DNA of 64,000 bases from Rahnella rivi (GTDB lineage Bacteria > Pseudomonadota > Gammaproteobacteria > Enterobacterales > Enterobacteriaceae), in the NCBI RefSeq assembly GCF_019049655.1, contig NZ_JAFMOX010000065.1, forward strand, positions 306,997-370,996. Reading direction: 5' to 3'. This document shows positions 17,915-26,119 of the stretch, in pieces (position 1 is the stretch's first letter; each line of letters starts with the position of its first letter). The notes beneath the pieces are model-generated. The model had not been told where the DNA came from. It was given only the letters and a program-made list of their open reading frames with translations, and searched no databases. Made by a program: the position numbers and the translations under genes.

Positions 17915-18011
17915 AAAAGGTGAGAAAAGATGAAATGTTAAAGTTTGGATCTGTGGCGGGAACGGCATTAAATCGTCATTTGCGTTGCAACAAGACAGCA
18001 ACAGATTTGCA

Positions 18012-18075
18012 AACGGTCACAATTCCTCGCCCTTACCGCTGACCGTTAATGACCGTTTGTGTGGAGTTGACCGTT
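18012..18075. repeat. Cluster of TGACCGTT octamers, putative operator
   Basis: TGACCGTT occurs as direct repeats at 18040-18047, 18050-18057 and 18068-18075, and inverted (AACGGTCA) at 18012-18019. DeoR proteins often bind spaced repeats, so this may be the operator of the adjacent regulator; it is further upstream than expected, so it could also serve something else. Confidence 0.5.
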
Positions 18076-18206
18076 TCAGCGATCAGTGGAAAAAAACGCT
18101 GGCGTTGCGCCGGAAATTCGCTGTTTCACAAGATCAACAAACGCGCCTTTAATTGGCGCGCCGGGTGCGGCAAGGGAGGTGGGTTCAGGTGGGGTAAAAC
18201 AGATGA

Positions 18207-18230
18207 AAAACGGGGAGCGATCCCCGTTTT
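18207..18230 (-). terminator. Terminator of ygfF
   Basis: AAAACGGGGA (18207-18216) pairs with TCCCCGTTTT (18221-18230) over a GCGA loop. Read on the minus strand the stem is followed by TTTTT, directly after the ygfF stop. Confidence 0.8.
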
Positions 18231-18233
18231 CGG

Positions 18234-18977
18234 TTATCTGCCGCCGGCCAGCTCGAGAAAGCTGCCGGTGACGTAGGAGGCTGAATCTGACAGCAGCCAG
18301 GAAATGGCCTGAGCGACTTCTTCCGGCTGGCCGCCACGCTGCATCGGCAGATTGGCTTTCACCCGATCCACCCGCCCCGGCTCCCCGCCGCTGGCGTGCA
18401 TGTCGGTATAGATAAGCCCAGGCCGCACGCCGTTAACGCGAATACCGTACGCCGCCACTTCCAGCGCCAGACCGGTGGTCAGGGTATCCACCGCGCCTTT
18501 CGACGCGGCGTAATCCACATATTCACCCGGCGCGCCCAGACGGGAAGCGGCGGAGGAGACATTGACAATCGCCCCGCCATTTCCGCCATGACGGTGCGAC
18601 ATGATTTTCACCGCCTCACGGCAGCACAGGAAATAACCGGTCACGTTGGTAGACAGCACTTTGTTGATACGTTCGGCGGAGAGATTTTCAAGGGTTGTCT
18701 GCTGGAACAAAATCCCGGCGTTATTCACCAGCGCGGTCACCGGCCCGAGTTCAGCGCTCAGCCGTTTGAACATCGCCACAACCTGTTCTTCGTCGGCAAT
18801 ATCGGCTTTCAGGGCGATGGCTTTACCACCAGCCTGAAGGATGTCATCGACGACCGACTGCGCGGCGATGTCGTTATTAACGTAATTCACACCGACGGCG
18901 TAACCCTGCTGCGCAAGGAGAAGAGCCGTTGCGCGACCAATACCGCGGCTGGCACCGGTGACGAGGGCGATTTTCAT
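18234..18977 (-). CDS. ygfF: YgfF-type short-chain dehydrogenase/reductase
   Basis: The 247-residue SDR matches E. coli YgfF closely. It shows the cofactor loop TGASRGIGRA (about 7-16), NNAGIL (about 90), catalytic Ser in VSSAASRLG, and YxxxK as YAASKGAVDTL, with the C-terminal SYVTGSFLELAGG. The family uses NAD(P)H and the true substrate of YgfF is not known. It lies between the sugar operon promoter and mtnD and ends with its own terminator. GGAG sits 7 nt before the ATG. Nothing in the sequence ties it to either neighbouring pathway. Confidence 0.88.
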   Translation of the reverse strand: MKIALVTGASRGIGRATALLLAQQGYAVGVNYVNNDIAAQSVVDDILQAGGKAIALKADIADEEQVVAMFKRLSAELGPVTALVNNAGILFQQTTLENLSAERINKVLSTNVTGYFLCCREAVKIMSHRHGGNGGAIVNVSSAASRLGAPGEYVDYAASKGAVDTLTTGLALEVAAYGIRVNGVRPGLIYTDMHASGGEPGRVDRVKANLPMQRGGQPEEVAQAISWLLSDSASYVTGSFLELAGGR

Positions 18978-19072
18978 AAGGAGGCTCCATCAGGGAAGTG
19001 AGGAAAGTGACGGCGCGGGCCGACGCCCACGCCCTTGCTACGGGCCTTAAACTTTCTGAAAGGCGAAAAAGC

Positions 19073-19618
19073 TTATTCCCCAAGCCGCGGATAGGCATCC
19101 GCAATCTTATCCCCGGTGAAGTGCGCCACCCAGCCTTCCTGATTATCGAATACACGGATCGCGGTGAAAGAAGGCGAACCGCCCATATCAAACCAGTGGC
19201 GGGTATTGGCCGGCACGGAAATCAGATCGTTTTTCTCGCACAGGATCTGAAAAATCTTCCCGTTCAGGTGCAGACAAAACAGCCCTGCGCCTTCCACGAA
19301 GAAACGCACTTCATCTTCCCCGTGGGTATGCTCGGAGAGAAATTTGGTGCGCAGCACGTCGCGCTGTTCGTGGTCGGGGCGCATGCTGATCACGTCCCAG
19401 CTCTGATAGCCCTTCTCGGCCACCAGTTTGTCGATTTCATGCTGATACGCGGCAATCACGTCCTGCGGCTGCGGGTTCTCGCCCAAATCGCGATCGGCCT
19501 GCCAGCGTTCAAAACGCACATCAATTTTACTCAGTTCGGCGGCGATGGCCTCGCCGTCACGGCTTTCCCAGACGGGTGCCGAAGGATCCTGGTCACTAAA
19601 AATCGTCAATGCACTCAT
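19073..19618 (-). CDS. mtnD: MtnD, acireductone dioxygenase
   Basis: A 181-residue cupin. The metal ligands are visible: His97, His99 and Glu103 in HTHGEDE, and His141 in NTRHWFDMG. With Fe it converts the acireductone to ketomethylthiobutyrate and formate (the methionine salvage step); with Ni the family gives an off-pathway product. The ATG at 19618 (MSALTIFSD) matches known homologues, and AGAGG lies 8-9 nt upstream. It follows mtnC by 11 nt and ends the mtnBCD operon. Confidence 0.96.
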   Translation of the reverse strand: MSALTIFSDQDPSAPVWESRDGEAIAAELSKIDVRFERWQADRDLGENPQPQDVIAAYQHEIDKLVAEKGYQSWDVISMRPDHEQRDVLRTKFLSEHTHGEDEVRFFVEGAGLFCLHLNGKIFQILCEKNDLISVPANTRHWFDMGGSPSFTAIRVFDNQEGWVAHFTGDKIADAYPRLGE

Positions 19619-19629
19619 GGTCAACCCTC

Positions 19630-20316
19630 TTATAAGAATGTTTCTAAGGCTATCTGATCAAAACGATTTACTTGCAGGTGATCGCTGAGCTCGTCAGCGT
19701 CATCGCGGATCAGCTGACAGGTGTGCCAGCCCGCTAAGCGCGCGGCGTCCAGTTCCTGACGGATGTCCGATAAAAACAGCAGATCCTGCGGCGGCAATAT
19801 CAGCTGTTCGGCGATGTTCTGATACGACTCCGTTTCACGCTTGGCACCCACGCGGGTATCAAAATATCCGCTGAACAGCGGCGTTAAATCACCCGCATCA
19901 CTGTAGCCAAACAGTAATTTTTGCGCGTCCACCGAACCGGACGAATACACGCACAGTTGCAGGCCCTCGGCTTTCCACGCGTCCAGCTGCGGCGCGACGT
20001 CGTCATAAAGATGTCCGCGAAAATCACCGTTCTCATAACCGGTCCGCCAGATGATGCCCTGCAACACTTTCAGCGACGTCGATTTCACGTCGTTATCCAT
20101 GTAAGTGAAAAGCTGCTCGATCAGCGCTTCGACGCTGGCCTGTGGCCGGTCGATTTCAGCGCGCAGGGCGTTCAGCGCGCCCGCGACGTCCGGCTGCTCA
20201 TGCTCATGACGCAGGAATTCGGCGAGGCGCTGACGGGCATAAGGGAATAACACCTGATGCACAAAGCGGATATCCGTGGTGGTACCTTCAATATCAGTGA
20301 CGATGGCGCGGATCAT
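19630..20316 (-). CDS. mtnC: MtnC, enolase-phosphatase E1
   Basis: The 228-residue HAD-superfamily enzyme has the nucleophile motif as TDIEGTTT with Asp8, VYSSGSVDAQ (motif II Ser) and FLSDIRQELDAA (metal acid motif). It enolises and dephosphorylates 2,3-diketo-5-methylthiopentyl-1-phosphate to acireductone. It overlaps mtnB by 4 nt (ATGA), which indicates translational coupling, and hands its product to MtnD, encoded next. Confidence 0.96.
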   Translation of the reverse strand: MIRAIVTDIEGTTTDIRFVHQVLFPYARQRLAEFLRHEHEQPDVAGALNALRAEIDRPQASVEALIEQLFTYMDNDVKSTSLKVLQGIIWRTGYENGDFRGHLYDDVAPQLDAWKAEGLQLCVYSSGSVDAQKLLFGYSDAGDLTPLFSGYFDTRVGAKRETESYQNIAEQLILPPQDLLFLSDIRQELDAARLAGWHTCQLIRDDADELSDHLQVNRFDQIALETFL

Positions 20317-20927
20317 TTAGCCTCCAGCAGGCGACGTTGCAGTTCACACTGGAATAAGAATTCCAGCCCTTCCAGATGGCGGCGCGCTTCGGCCACATCT
20401 TTGCCCCAGCAGGTCAGCCCGTGGCCGCGCAGCAGAAAACCATACTGCAACGGCGCGTGCTCTGCCGACGCCATGATCTTCTGCGCCAGCGCAGGAATAT
20501 CCTGGCTGTTGTCGAAGATCGGGATCACCACCTGATCAAGGTGCGAGGTCTGGCCGCTGAGCGATTTCTGCATCTCATAGCCTTCCAGCACCAGCGCGCC
20601 GCTGCGCTCAACCCGTGACAACACGGTCGAGTTCACCGAATGGGTATGCAGCACCGCACCTGTTTCAGGATAGCGGGAATACAGCATCGTGTGCAGACCG
20701 GTTTCCGCAGACGGACGGCGGCCGCTGGGTGCCAGCCCGCTTTCCAGTTCCACCAGCAGGAAATCCTCTGCGGTGAGCGATCCTTTGTCTTTTCCTGATT
20801 CGGTGATCAGGCAATGTGCATCGCCTTCACGGATCGACATATTGCCGCCCGTCGCCGGGCTCCAGCCCTTCTGACCAATCCAGTGACAGGCCGCCAGCAG
20901 CGCGCCCAGTTGCAAATTCTCTGTCAT
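20313..20927 (-). CDS. mtnB: MtnB, methylthioribulose-1-phosphate dehydratase
   Basis: This 204-residue class II aldolase-fold protein has the zinc ligands His94 and His96 in VLHTHSVNS, the N-terminal GWSPATGGNMSIR and a later LLRGHGLTCWG with the third His. It dehydrates methylthioribulose 1-phosphate. It is the first gene of mtnBCD, divergent from mtnE across a 205-nt region containing MET boxes. The ATG has an AGGAATACG-type ribosome site upstream. Confidence 0.95.
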   Translation of the reverse strand: MTENLQLGALLAACHWIGQKGWSPATGGNMSIREGDAHCLITESGKDKGSLTAEDFLLVELESGLAPSGRRPSAETGLHTMLYSRYPETGAVLHTHSVNSTVLSRVERSGALVLEGYEMQKSLSGQTSHLDQVVIPIFDNSQDIPALAQKIMASAEHAPLQYGFLLRGHGLTCWGKDVAEARRHLEGLEFLFQCELQRRLLEAK

Positions 20928-21031
20928 CGTATTCCTGAAAAGCTGTGCGTTGAGGGACGGAGTTCGGGATGAAAATGGCGATATCTATGATTTATAGCGA
21001 TATACACAATGTGTCGCCGCTTAGACCAAAT

Positions 21032-21055
21032 TGGCATTTAGCCATCTAAGCGTCT
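21032..21055. promoter_or_regulatory. MetJ operator between mtnB and mtnE
   Basis: AGCCATCT (21040-21047) and AAGCGTCT (21048-21055) are adjacent MET-box variants (consensus AGACGTCT), with a weaker TTGGCATT just before. The position in the divergent promoter parallels the mtnK/mtnA operator. Confidence 0.72.
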
Positions 21056-21132
21056 CGATTGCCAAATATTAACATCGTGTTATATTGTGAGCAACATCGC
21101 TATCTGCACCGGTCCAGGAGTATTGACCCGCC

Positions 21133-22293
21133 ATGAGCACAGCCGCACTGATCCCCGAAAGTAAACTTCCTGCCCTGGGCACCACGATTTTCACCCAAAT
21201 GAGTGCCCTGGCGCAGAAACACAATGCGATTAACCTGTCGCAGGGTTTTCCTGATTTCGATGGCCCGCAATATCTGAGAGATCGTCTGGCGTATCACGTC
21301 AGTCAGGGCGCGAACCAGTACGCGCCGATGACCGGCACCGCGCCGTTGCGCGAAGCGATTGCCGCGAAAACCGAACAGATTTACGGCTTTGCCCCGGATG
21401 CCAACACCGACATCACCATCACGGCGGGCGCGACCGAATCGCTGTATATCGCCATCACCGCGCTGGTGTCGAAAGGCGATGAAGTGATCGCTTTTGATCC
21501 GAGCTATGACTGTTATGCCCCGGCGGTAGAGCTGGCGGGCGGCGTGATGAAACGCATTCAGTTGCAGCCGCCGGAATTCAAAGTGAACTGGGCGGAATTC
21601 GCCGATCAGATAACCGACCGCACCAAACTTGTGATCATTAACACGCCGCACAACCCGTCGGCCACCGTCTGGCGCCACAGCGACGTTGAGCAGCTCTGGC
21701 AGACCATTGCGGATAAACACATTTTCGTGCTGAGCGATGAAGTGTATGAGCACATCTGCTTCGCAGCGGAAGGCCACGCCAGCGTACTGCGTCACCCCGA
21801 GTTACGTCAGCGCGCCATCGCGGTGTCGTCATTCGGCAAAACCTATCACATGACCGGCTGGCGCGTGGGCTATTGCATCGCACCGGCGGTCATCAGCGCG
21901 GAACTGCGCAAGGTTCACCAGTATCTGACCTTCTCCATCACCACGCCGGTGCAGCTGGCGCTGGCGGATATGCTGCGGGAAGCGCCGGAACACTGGCAGG
22001 AATTACCGGCCTTTTATCAGGCCAAACGCGACCGTCTGGCGCAGGGGCTGGCGAACAGCCGCCTGAAAGTGTTACCGGGCCAGGGCACCTATTTCCTGCT
22101 GGTCGATTACAGTGACGTGTCCGATTTAGACGACGTTGCCTTCTGCCACTGGCTGACTGAACATGCGGGCGTGGCGGCGATTCCGATGTCGGTATTCTGC
22201 GCCGCCTCTTTCCCACATAAACTGATCCGGCTGTGCTTTGCCAAACAGGAAGCCACGCTGGACGCTGCCGCGGAGCGCCTGTGTCAACTTTAA
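21133..22293 (+). CDS. mtnE: MtnE/YbdL, methionine (ketomethylthiobutyrate) aminotransferase
   Basis: The 386-residue PLP enzyme follows E. coli YbdL closely: NLSQGFPDFDGPQYL, NTPHNPSATVW, SDEVYEHI and the PLP-lysine motif SSFGKTYHMTGWRVGY. It transaminates ketomethylthiobutyrate to methionine, the last step of salvage, probably using glutamine or other amino donors. It is divergent from mtnBCD under a putative MetJ operator, and overlaps yafV by 13 nt, which fits glutamine as donor because YafV would remove the resulting keto amide. Confidence 0.93.
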   Translation: MSTAALIPESKLPALGTTIFTQMSALAQKHNAINLSQGFPDFDGPQYLRDRLAYHVSQGANQYAPMTGTAPLREAIAAKTEQIYGFAPDANTDITITAGATESLYIAITALVSKGDEVIAFDPSYDCYAPAVELAGGVMKRIQLQPPEFKVNWAEFADQITDRTKLVIINTPHNPSATVWRHSDVEQLWQTIADKHIFVLSDEVYEHICFAAEGHASVLRHPELRQRAIAVSSFGKTYHMTGWRVGYCIAPAVISAELRKVHQYLTFSITTPVQLALADMLREAPEHWQELPAFYQAKRDRLAQGLANSRLKVLPGQGTYFLLVDYSDVSDLDDVAFCHWLTEHAGVAAIPMSVFCAASFPHKLIRLCFAKQEATLDAAAERLCQL

Positions 22294-23054
22294 AACTGTC
22301 CGTACTGCAACAGCCGCTGGTGTGGCTGGACGGCGAGGCCAACCTCGCGCATTTCGATGGCCTGCTCGGTGCGCTGACCGGCCGCGACCTGATTGTTCTT
22401 CCTGAAATGTTCACCACCGGTTTCGCCATGCAGGCGCCGGGCAGCGCGTTGCCGCAGTCGCGTGTGGTGCAATGGCTGCAACAGTGGGCGCAACAACTGA
22501 ACGCCATGATTGGCGGCAGCGTCGCGCTGAGTACAACAGAAGGTGCCGTCAACCGTTTCCTGCTGGTTGAACCCCAGGGAAAAGTCCATTTTTATGACAA
22601 GCGCCATCTGTTCCGCATGGCCGGTGAACACCATTATTATGTGCCGGGTAAACGCCGTGAAATCGTCGAATGGCGCGGCTGGCGGATCCTGCCGCAGGTT
22701 TGTTACGACCTGCGTTTCCCGGTCGCCTCGCGCAATAATCAGGATTATGACCTGGCGCTTTACGTCGCCAACTGGCCGGCACGCCGCAGCCACCACTGGC
22801 AGACGCTGCTTACCGCCCGCGCGATTGAAAATCAGGCTTACGTGGCCGGATGTAACCGCGTCGGTGATGACGATAACGGCCATCATTACAGCGGTGACAG
22901 CCTGATCATTACTCCGCAGGGTGAAGAACTCGCACGCGCCGAGCCGGGCTCCGCGATGATTATTGACGCCGAACTGTCGCTGGAAGCGTTGCAGGATTAC
23001 CGGGAAGCCTTTCCCGCCTGGCGCGATGCCGACACGTTTTTGCTGCACGAGTGA
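22281..23054 (+). CDS. yafV: YafV, omega-amidase of the nitrilase superfamily
   Basis: A 257-residue nitrilase-fold hydrolase matching E. coli YafV: VLPEMFTTGFAM (catalytic Glu), FYDKRHLFRM (Lys) and ILPQVCYDLRFP (Cys nucleophile). The family hydrolyses 2-oxoglutaramate or 2-oxosuccinamate, by-products of glutamine- or asparagine-dependent transamination. The start is the GTG at 22281, inside the last codons of mtnE; it aligns with the E. coli N-terminus (TLKLSVLQQPLVW), and no ATG fits. The overlap with mtnE supports a shared role in methionine salvage. Confidence 0.9.
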   Translation: MSTLKLSVLQQPLVWLDGEANLAHFDGLLGALTGRDLIVLPEMFTTGFAMQAPGSALPQSRVVQWLQQWAQQLNAMIGGSVALSTTEGAVNRFLLVEPQGKVHFYDKRHLFRMAGEHHYYVPGKRREIVEWRGWRILPQVCYDLRFPVASRNNQDYDLALYVANWPARRSHHWQTLLTARAIENQAYVAGCNRVGDDDNGHHYSGDSLIITPQGEELARAEPGSAMIIDAELSLEALQDYREAFPAWRDADTFLLHE

Positions 23055-23122
23055 TCGGCCAGAAACTCAGCGTTTCGTCAGGAAAAGCTCGCGTCAGTCA
23101 CGCCGGGGCTGTTTGATAAAAC

Positions 23123-23152
23123 GAAAAAACCGCCTGTGAAATGACCAGGCGG
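23123..23152 (-). terminator. Terminator downstream of the DUF1993 gene
   Basis: CCGCCTG (23130-23136) pairs with CAGGCGG (23146-23152). On the minus strand the stem is followed by TTTTTTCG, so it ends the leftward DUF1993 transcript. It may also hinder read-through from yafV. Confidence 0.75.
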
Positions 23153-23265
23153 CCAACGATTTAGTGCGGCTGACAGACATTAAACGGTCGGTAAACCGGC
23201 CTCCAGCGCGTCGATCAACCTTCCGGCGCCTGCCCGCAGGGTAAACGCCGGAGTAAACCTATCTG

Positions 23266-23772
23266 TTATATCGCGCCGATAAAGTCTGCTTTACCGATAT
23301 TCACGCCAAGGTGGCGCAGAATGTTGTAGGCGGTGGTGATGTGGAAATAGAAGTTCGGCACGGCAAACGCGGTCACGTAGCTGTGCGCGGTGAATTTCAG
23401 TTCGTGATTTTTGCCTTTCACCACGATCTCACGGGATTCATCGCCTTCCAGTTTTGCGACATCCACGCTTTCGATAAAACGCAGCGTTTTAGCAATACGC
23501 TCCTGTAACTGGGCAAACGTCACTTCGTTGTCTTCCATCGCAGGGGCGGCTGTGCCTGACAGGCGGGCGATCGCGCCTTTTGACATATCACTGGTGATTT
23601 GCACCTGACGCGCCAGCGGATACATGTCATCGGCCAGGCGGGTATTGAGCACCTCTTCTTCCGATTTTCCGTTTTCCTTTGCCCATGCCACGCCCTTTTC
23701 CAGCAGGGCTGAAAGATTCTGTAAACCACGAACAAACTGTGCGGCCGTACTGCCATAAAGCGATGCTGACAT
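23266..23772 (-). CDS. DUF1993 family protein
   Basis: A 168-residue protein of the DUF1993 family (DinB/YfiT-like four-helix bundle): LARQVQITSDMSKGAIARLSG near residue 55-75 and the C-terminal HSYVTAFAVPNFYFHITTAYNILRHLGVNIGKADFIG, which is the most conserved block of the family. The function is unknown; related folds bind metal and act on thiols, but no such activity should be assumed. AGAGGA lies upstream of the ATG. It appears to be monocistronic and is divergent from the amidotransferase-like gene. Confidence 0.82.
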   Translation of the reverse strand: MSASLYGSTAAQFVRGLQNLSALLEKGVAWAKENGKSEEEVLNTRLADDMYPLARQVQITSDMSKGAIARLSGTAAPAMEDNEVTFAQLQERIAKTLRFIESVDVAKLEGDESREIVVKGKNHELKFTAHSYVTAFAVPNFYFHITTAYNILRHLGVNIGKADFIGAI

Positions 23773-23929
23773 GATGCTTCCTCTGTGAATGATGGGTTAG
23801 AACAACTGGCGCTACCTTAGCGCGTTACGGTCTGAACAACGCGACGTTTTATAGCAGTGTAGTGTGACGCAAATCCGGTTTACGGCATTCGCCGCTCTTT
23901 TTGTCAGCGCATGTAAACAGGCCCCTGTG

Positions 23930-23945
23930 TGGATCAATTCTTGCA
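23930..23945 (+). promoter_or_regulatory. Sigma-54-like promoter of the amidotransferase-like gene
   Basis: TGGATCAATTCTTGCA has GG and GC at the correct -24/-12 spacing and a perfect TTGCA, with three mismatches in the -24 half. The expected start is near 23956, leaving a 29-nt leader before the ATG at 23985. The call is by eye and moderate on its own. Confidence 0.5.
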
Positions 23946-23984
23946 TTCACTACCCCCGCAAAAACATCTGACAGAGGACCACTG

Positions 23985-25253
23985 ATGACCATCACCTTTA
24001 TTGCACACACCACGCCCGAGCCTGCGTTGTACGGCGCGATGGCAGCGATACTTGCTGAATTGCGCGCGTTGCCGCTGTGTCACTTCCCCGTCAGTCATGA
24101 TGCGCAACGTTACCCGAATGCCCGCCAGCACGTGACGGCGCAGGGGCATGCGCTGACCAGCGGGCTGGTATGGCTCGAGCGCCTGACCGGGCGCGGTGCG
24201 GGTGCTGAATCCAGCCTGGAATCACTGATTTATCGGGCACTTAAAGAAGATATCGTGGTGCCACTGCGTGAACCGTTATCCGCAGAACTGGCCGCGCAAC
24301 TCGCTGAACAGGGCATTGAAATCGAATCATTAACCGTGGTGCGCCATCAGGATAAATTCCAGCTGGAAGACGTCACCACCGGCAAAATTCGCAGTAACGG
24401 CTGGGGGCGTGATGCCTTTGGCCGCTGGGCTTTAGGCTCCGTTTCACAACCGGTCATGCGGGCAGGAAAAACCTTGCGCGTGGCGCTGGTGGGGGATATT
24501 GCCGGGCAGCGCGACAGCTATCCGGCGATGCTCGCTGCACTGGGAGACGCCGCCGATGCACTGGCAATGAACATCGACGTCGTCTGGGTGACGCCAACGC
24601 TGCTGGGCAGCCAGCTGGATTCCACGCTGTTTGATGTGGACGGTATTATTCTGCCGGGCATGACGCTGACCCACACAGACTGTCAGGCCGGGCAACTGGC
24701 GACCGCCACCTGGGCGCTGGAAAATCAGACGCCGGTGCTGGGCATCAATCAGGGGATGCATCAGATGGTGACCGCGCTCGGGCAGAAAGTGCTCGGACAG
24801 GAGCGCGTGGTGATGCACGGCCCCTCGCCGCTCGGCAGCCTGCAAACCGGCCTGCCGCTGGCGGAACATACGCAGCCGCGTCTGGGGAATCATCCGGTGT
24901 TCAGCCGCGGCGGCAGCCTGCTGGCGAATAAAATGGGCGAGGAGTTCACGCTGCGCTACAACCAGCGCCGCTACCTGAATCCGCAATTACTGGCGGAACT
25001 GGAAAGCGCGGGGCTGTGCGTTTGCGGGTATGACGAAAGCGGGGAACAGGCGCAGGCGGTTGAGCTGAGCAACCATGCCTGTTTTATCGGGATCCAGGGT
25101 CAGCCGGAGCTGATGTCACGCCGCGAGCGCCCGCATCCGCTGCTGATGACCTTCCTGCAACAGGTTCGCCAGAGCAACCGCCAGCACGACGTCAGCCACG
25201 ATGCGCTGACCAAAAGCGTGCGCTTAAAACAACCCCACCTGCTGATGGGCTGA
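23985..25253 (+). CDS. CTP-synthase-like class I amidotransferase homologue with degenerate active site
   Basis: The 422-residue protein has an unrecognised N-terminal part (about 1-160) and a C-terminal domain (about 163-395) that follows the glutaminase domain of CTP synthase: KTLRVALVGDIAGQRDSYPAMLAAL, DVDGIILPGMTLTHTD, LGINQGMHQM, and IGIQGQPELMSRRERPHPLLMTFL. Where active enzymes have GICLG and FHPE, this one has GINQG (Asn255) and GQPE (Gln373), so the Cys and His of the triad are lost while Glu375 remains. Glutaminase activity is therefore unlikely; a binding or regulatory role is possible. AGAGGA precedes the ATG. A sigma-54-like promoter and its position facing the hpx operon suggest a nitrogen-related role. 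Confidence 0.75.
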   Translation: MTITFIAHTTPEPALYGAMAAILAELRALPLCHFPVSHDAQRYPNARQHVTAQGHALTSGLVWLERLTGRGAGAESSLESLIYRALKEDIVVPLREPLSAELAAQLAEQGIEIESLTVVRHQDKFQLEDVTTGKIRSNGWGRDAFGRWALGSVSQPVMRAGKTLRVALVGDIAGQRDSYPAMLAALGDAADALAMNIDVVWVTPTLLGSQLDSTLFDVDGIILPGMTLTHTDCQAGQLATATWALENQTPVLGINQGMHQMVTALGQKVLGQERVVMHGPSPLGSLQTGLPLAEHTQPRLGNHPVFSRGGSLLANKMGEEFTLRYNQRRYLNPQLLAELESAGLCVCGYDESGEQAQAVELSNHACFIGIQGQPELMSRRERPHPLLMTFLQQVRQSNRQHDVSHDALTKSVRLKQPHLLMG

Positions 25254-25274
25254 TGGGCTGATGGAGCCTCGGGT

Positions 25275-25625
25275 CTAACTGCCGCGATAGGTCGAGTAAG
25301 AATACGGGCTGATCAACAGCGGCAGATGGTAATGATCCTGACTGCCGTCGAGCATCACATCAATAATGGCCGAGTGATACAGCGTCGCGCGGCCGGTCGC
25401 GGCGAAATACGCGCCGATATCCGCACACAGCCGGTAATGCCCGGAGGCGACAGATTCCGGCGTTAATTTCGCGGCGCGGCCATCGGCATCGGTTTGGGTT
25501 TCGCTGATGAGCGTCACGTTCTGCCCGTCAAGGCTTTCCAGCCAGACGCGCACGTTGGCCGCAGGCTGCCCTGAGGAGGTATCGAGAATGTGGGTGGTGA
25601 CTTTCGTTTTAGAAACCGTGGTCAT
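25275..25625 (-). CDS. uraH: UraH/HpxT, 5-hydroxyisourate hydrolase
   Basis: The 116-residue transthyretin-like protein has the three family marks: THILDTSSGQPA near the N-terminus (His12), GHYRLCADIGAYF in the middle and the C-terminal tetrapeptide YRGS, which distinguishes hydrolases from transthyretin. It opens 5-hydroxyisourate to OHCU in urate breakdown. Its ATG overlaps the uraD stop by 1 nt (TAATG). It is the last gene of the leftward hpx operon. No urate oxidase is found nearby, so the substrate must come from an enzyme encoded elsewhere. Confidence 0.95.
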   Translation of the reverse strand: MTTVSKTKVTTHILDTSSGQPAANVRVWLESLDGQNVTLISETQTDADGRAAKLTPESVASGHYRLCADIGAYFAATGRATLYHSAIIDVMLDGSQDHYHLPLLISPYSYSTYRGS

Positions 25626-26119
25626 TATTGGAAAATCTCCTTTAAACGCAGCAGGGTAATTTCTTTGAGTTGTTGCGCCGTTTCCTGATCTTCAGCGTCC
25701 GGCGAATTTTCAAGACGGCGTTGCAGATTATCCAGAATGTCTTCAGAACTGCGCCCTTTGGCGCGGATCAGAAACACCCGTGCGAAACGTTGTTCATAAC
25801 GCAGGTTCCCCTCGTGCAGCGCATCAATGACCGCCTGCTGGCTGATATTGAGCGTCGCCTGTTCGCCACGGGAAAGCTGCGCTTCCTTACTGGCACCGCT
25901 GGCACGCTCGCCAATGCGCGGGTGCGCCGACAGTGCGCGGGCGATGTCATCCGGCTGCCAATGCTGACAGGCTGCTTCGGCGCATTGCATCAGGCGTTGC
26001 GTCGAAGAATAAGGCCGCGCGTCAGTGAGTTGCGTCGCCCAGGACGGAATATTCACCAGCGGGCGCAGCAGCGCAACGGCTTCGAATTCAGACAGCGCGT
26101 TAAACTCATCCAGCGTCAT
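25625..26119 (-). CDS. uraD: UraD/HpxQ, OHCU decarboxylase
   Basis: A 164-residue all-helical protein with the OHCU decarboxylase active-site motif AHPRIGERASG (catalytic His66) and the downstream LSRGEQATL and RFARVFLIRAKGRSSEDIL segments that bind substrate. It decarboxylates 2-oxo-4-hydroxy-4-carboxy-5-ureidoimidazoline to S-allantoin. It overlaps hpxK upstream by 4 nt (ATGA) and uraH downstream by 1 nt. Confidence 0.95.
   Translation of the reverse strand: MTLDEFNALSEFEAVALLRPLVNIPSWATQLTDARPYSSTQRLMQCAEAACQHWQPDDIARALSAHPRIGERASGASKEAQLSRGEQATLNISQQAVIDALHEGNLRYEQRFARVFLIRAKGRSSEDILDNLQRRLENSPDAEDQETAQQLKEITLLRLKEIFQ

Larger units (their letters stand above)
17794..18206. other. Intergenic regulatory region of the sugar operon
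   Basis: About 410 nt without a gene. It holds a CRP-type site, an inverted pair AATGCGCA (17848-17855) and TGCGCATT (17874-17881), and a cluster of TGACCGTT repeats at 18012-18075. A small stem CGCGCC/GGCGCG is at 18142-18160. No credible small coding frame with a ribosome site was seen. Confidence 0.6.
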
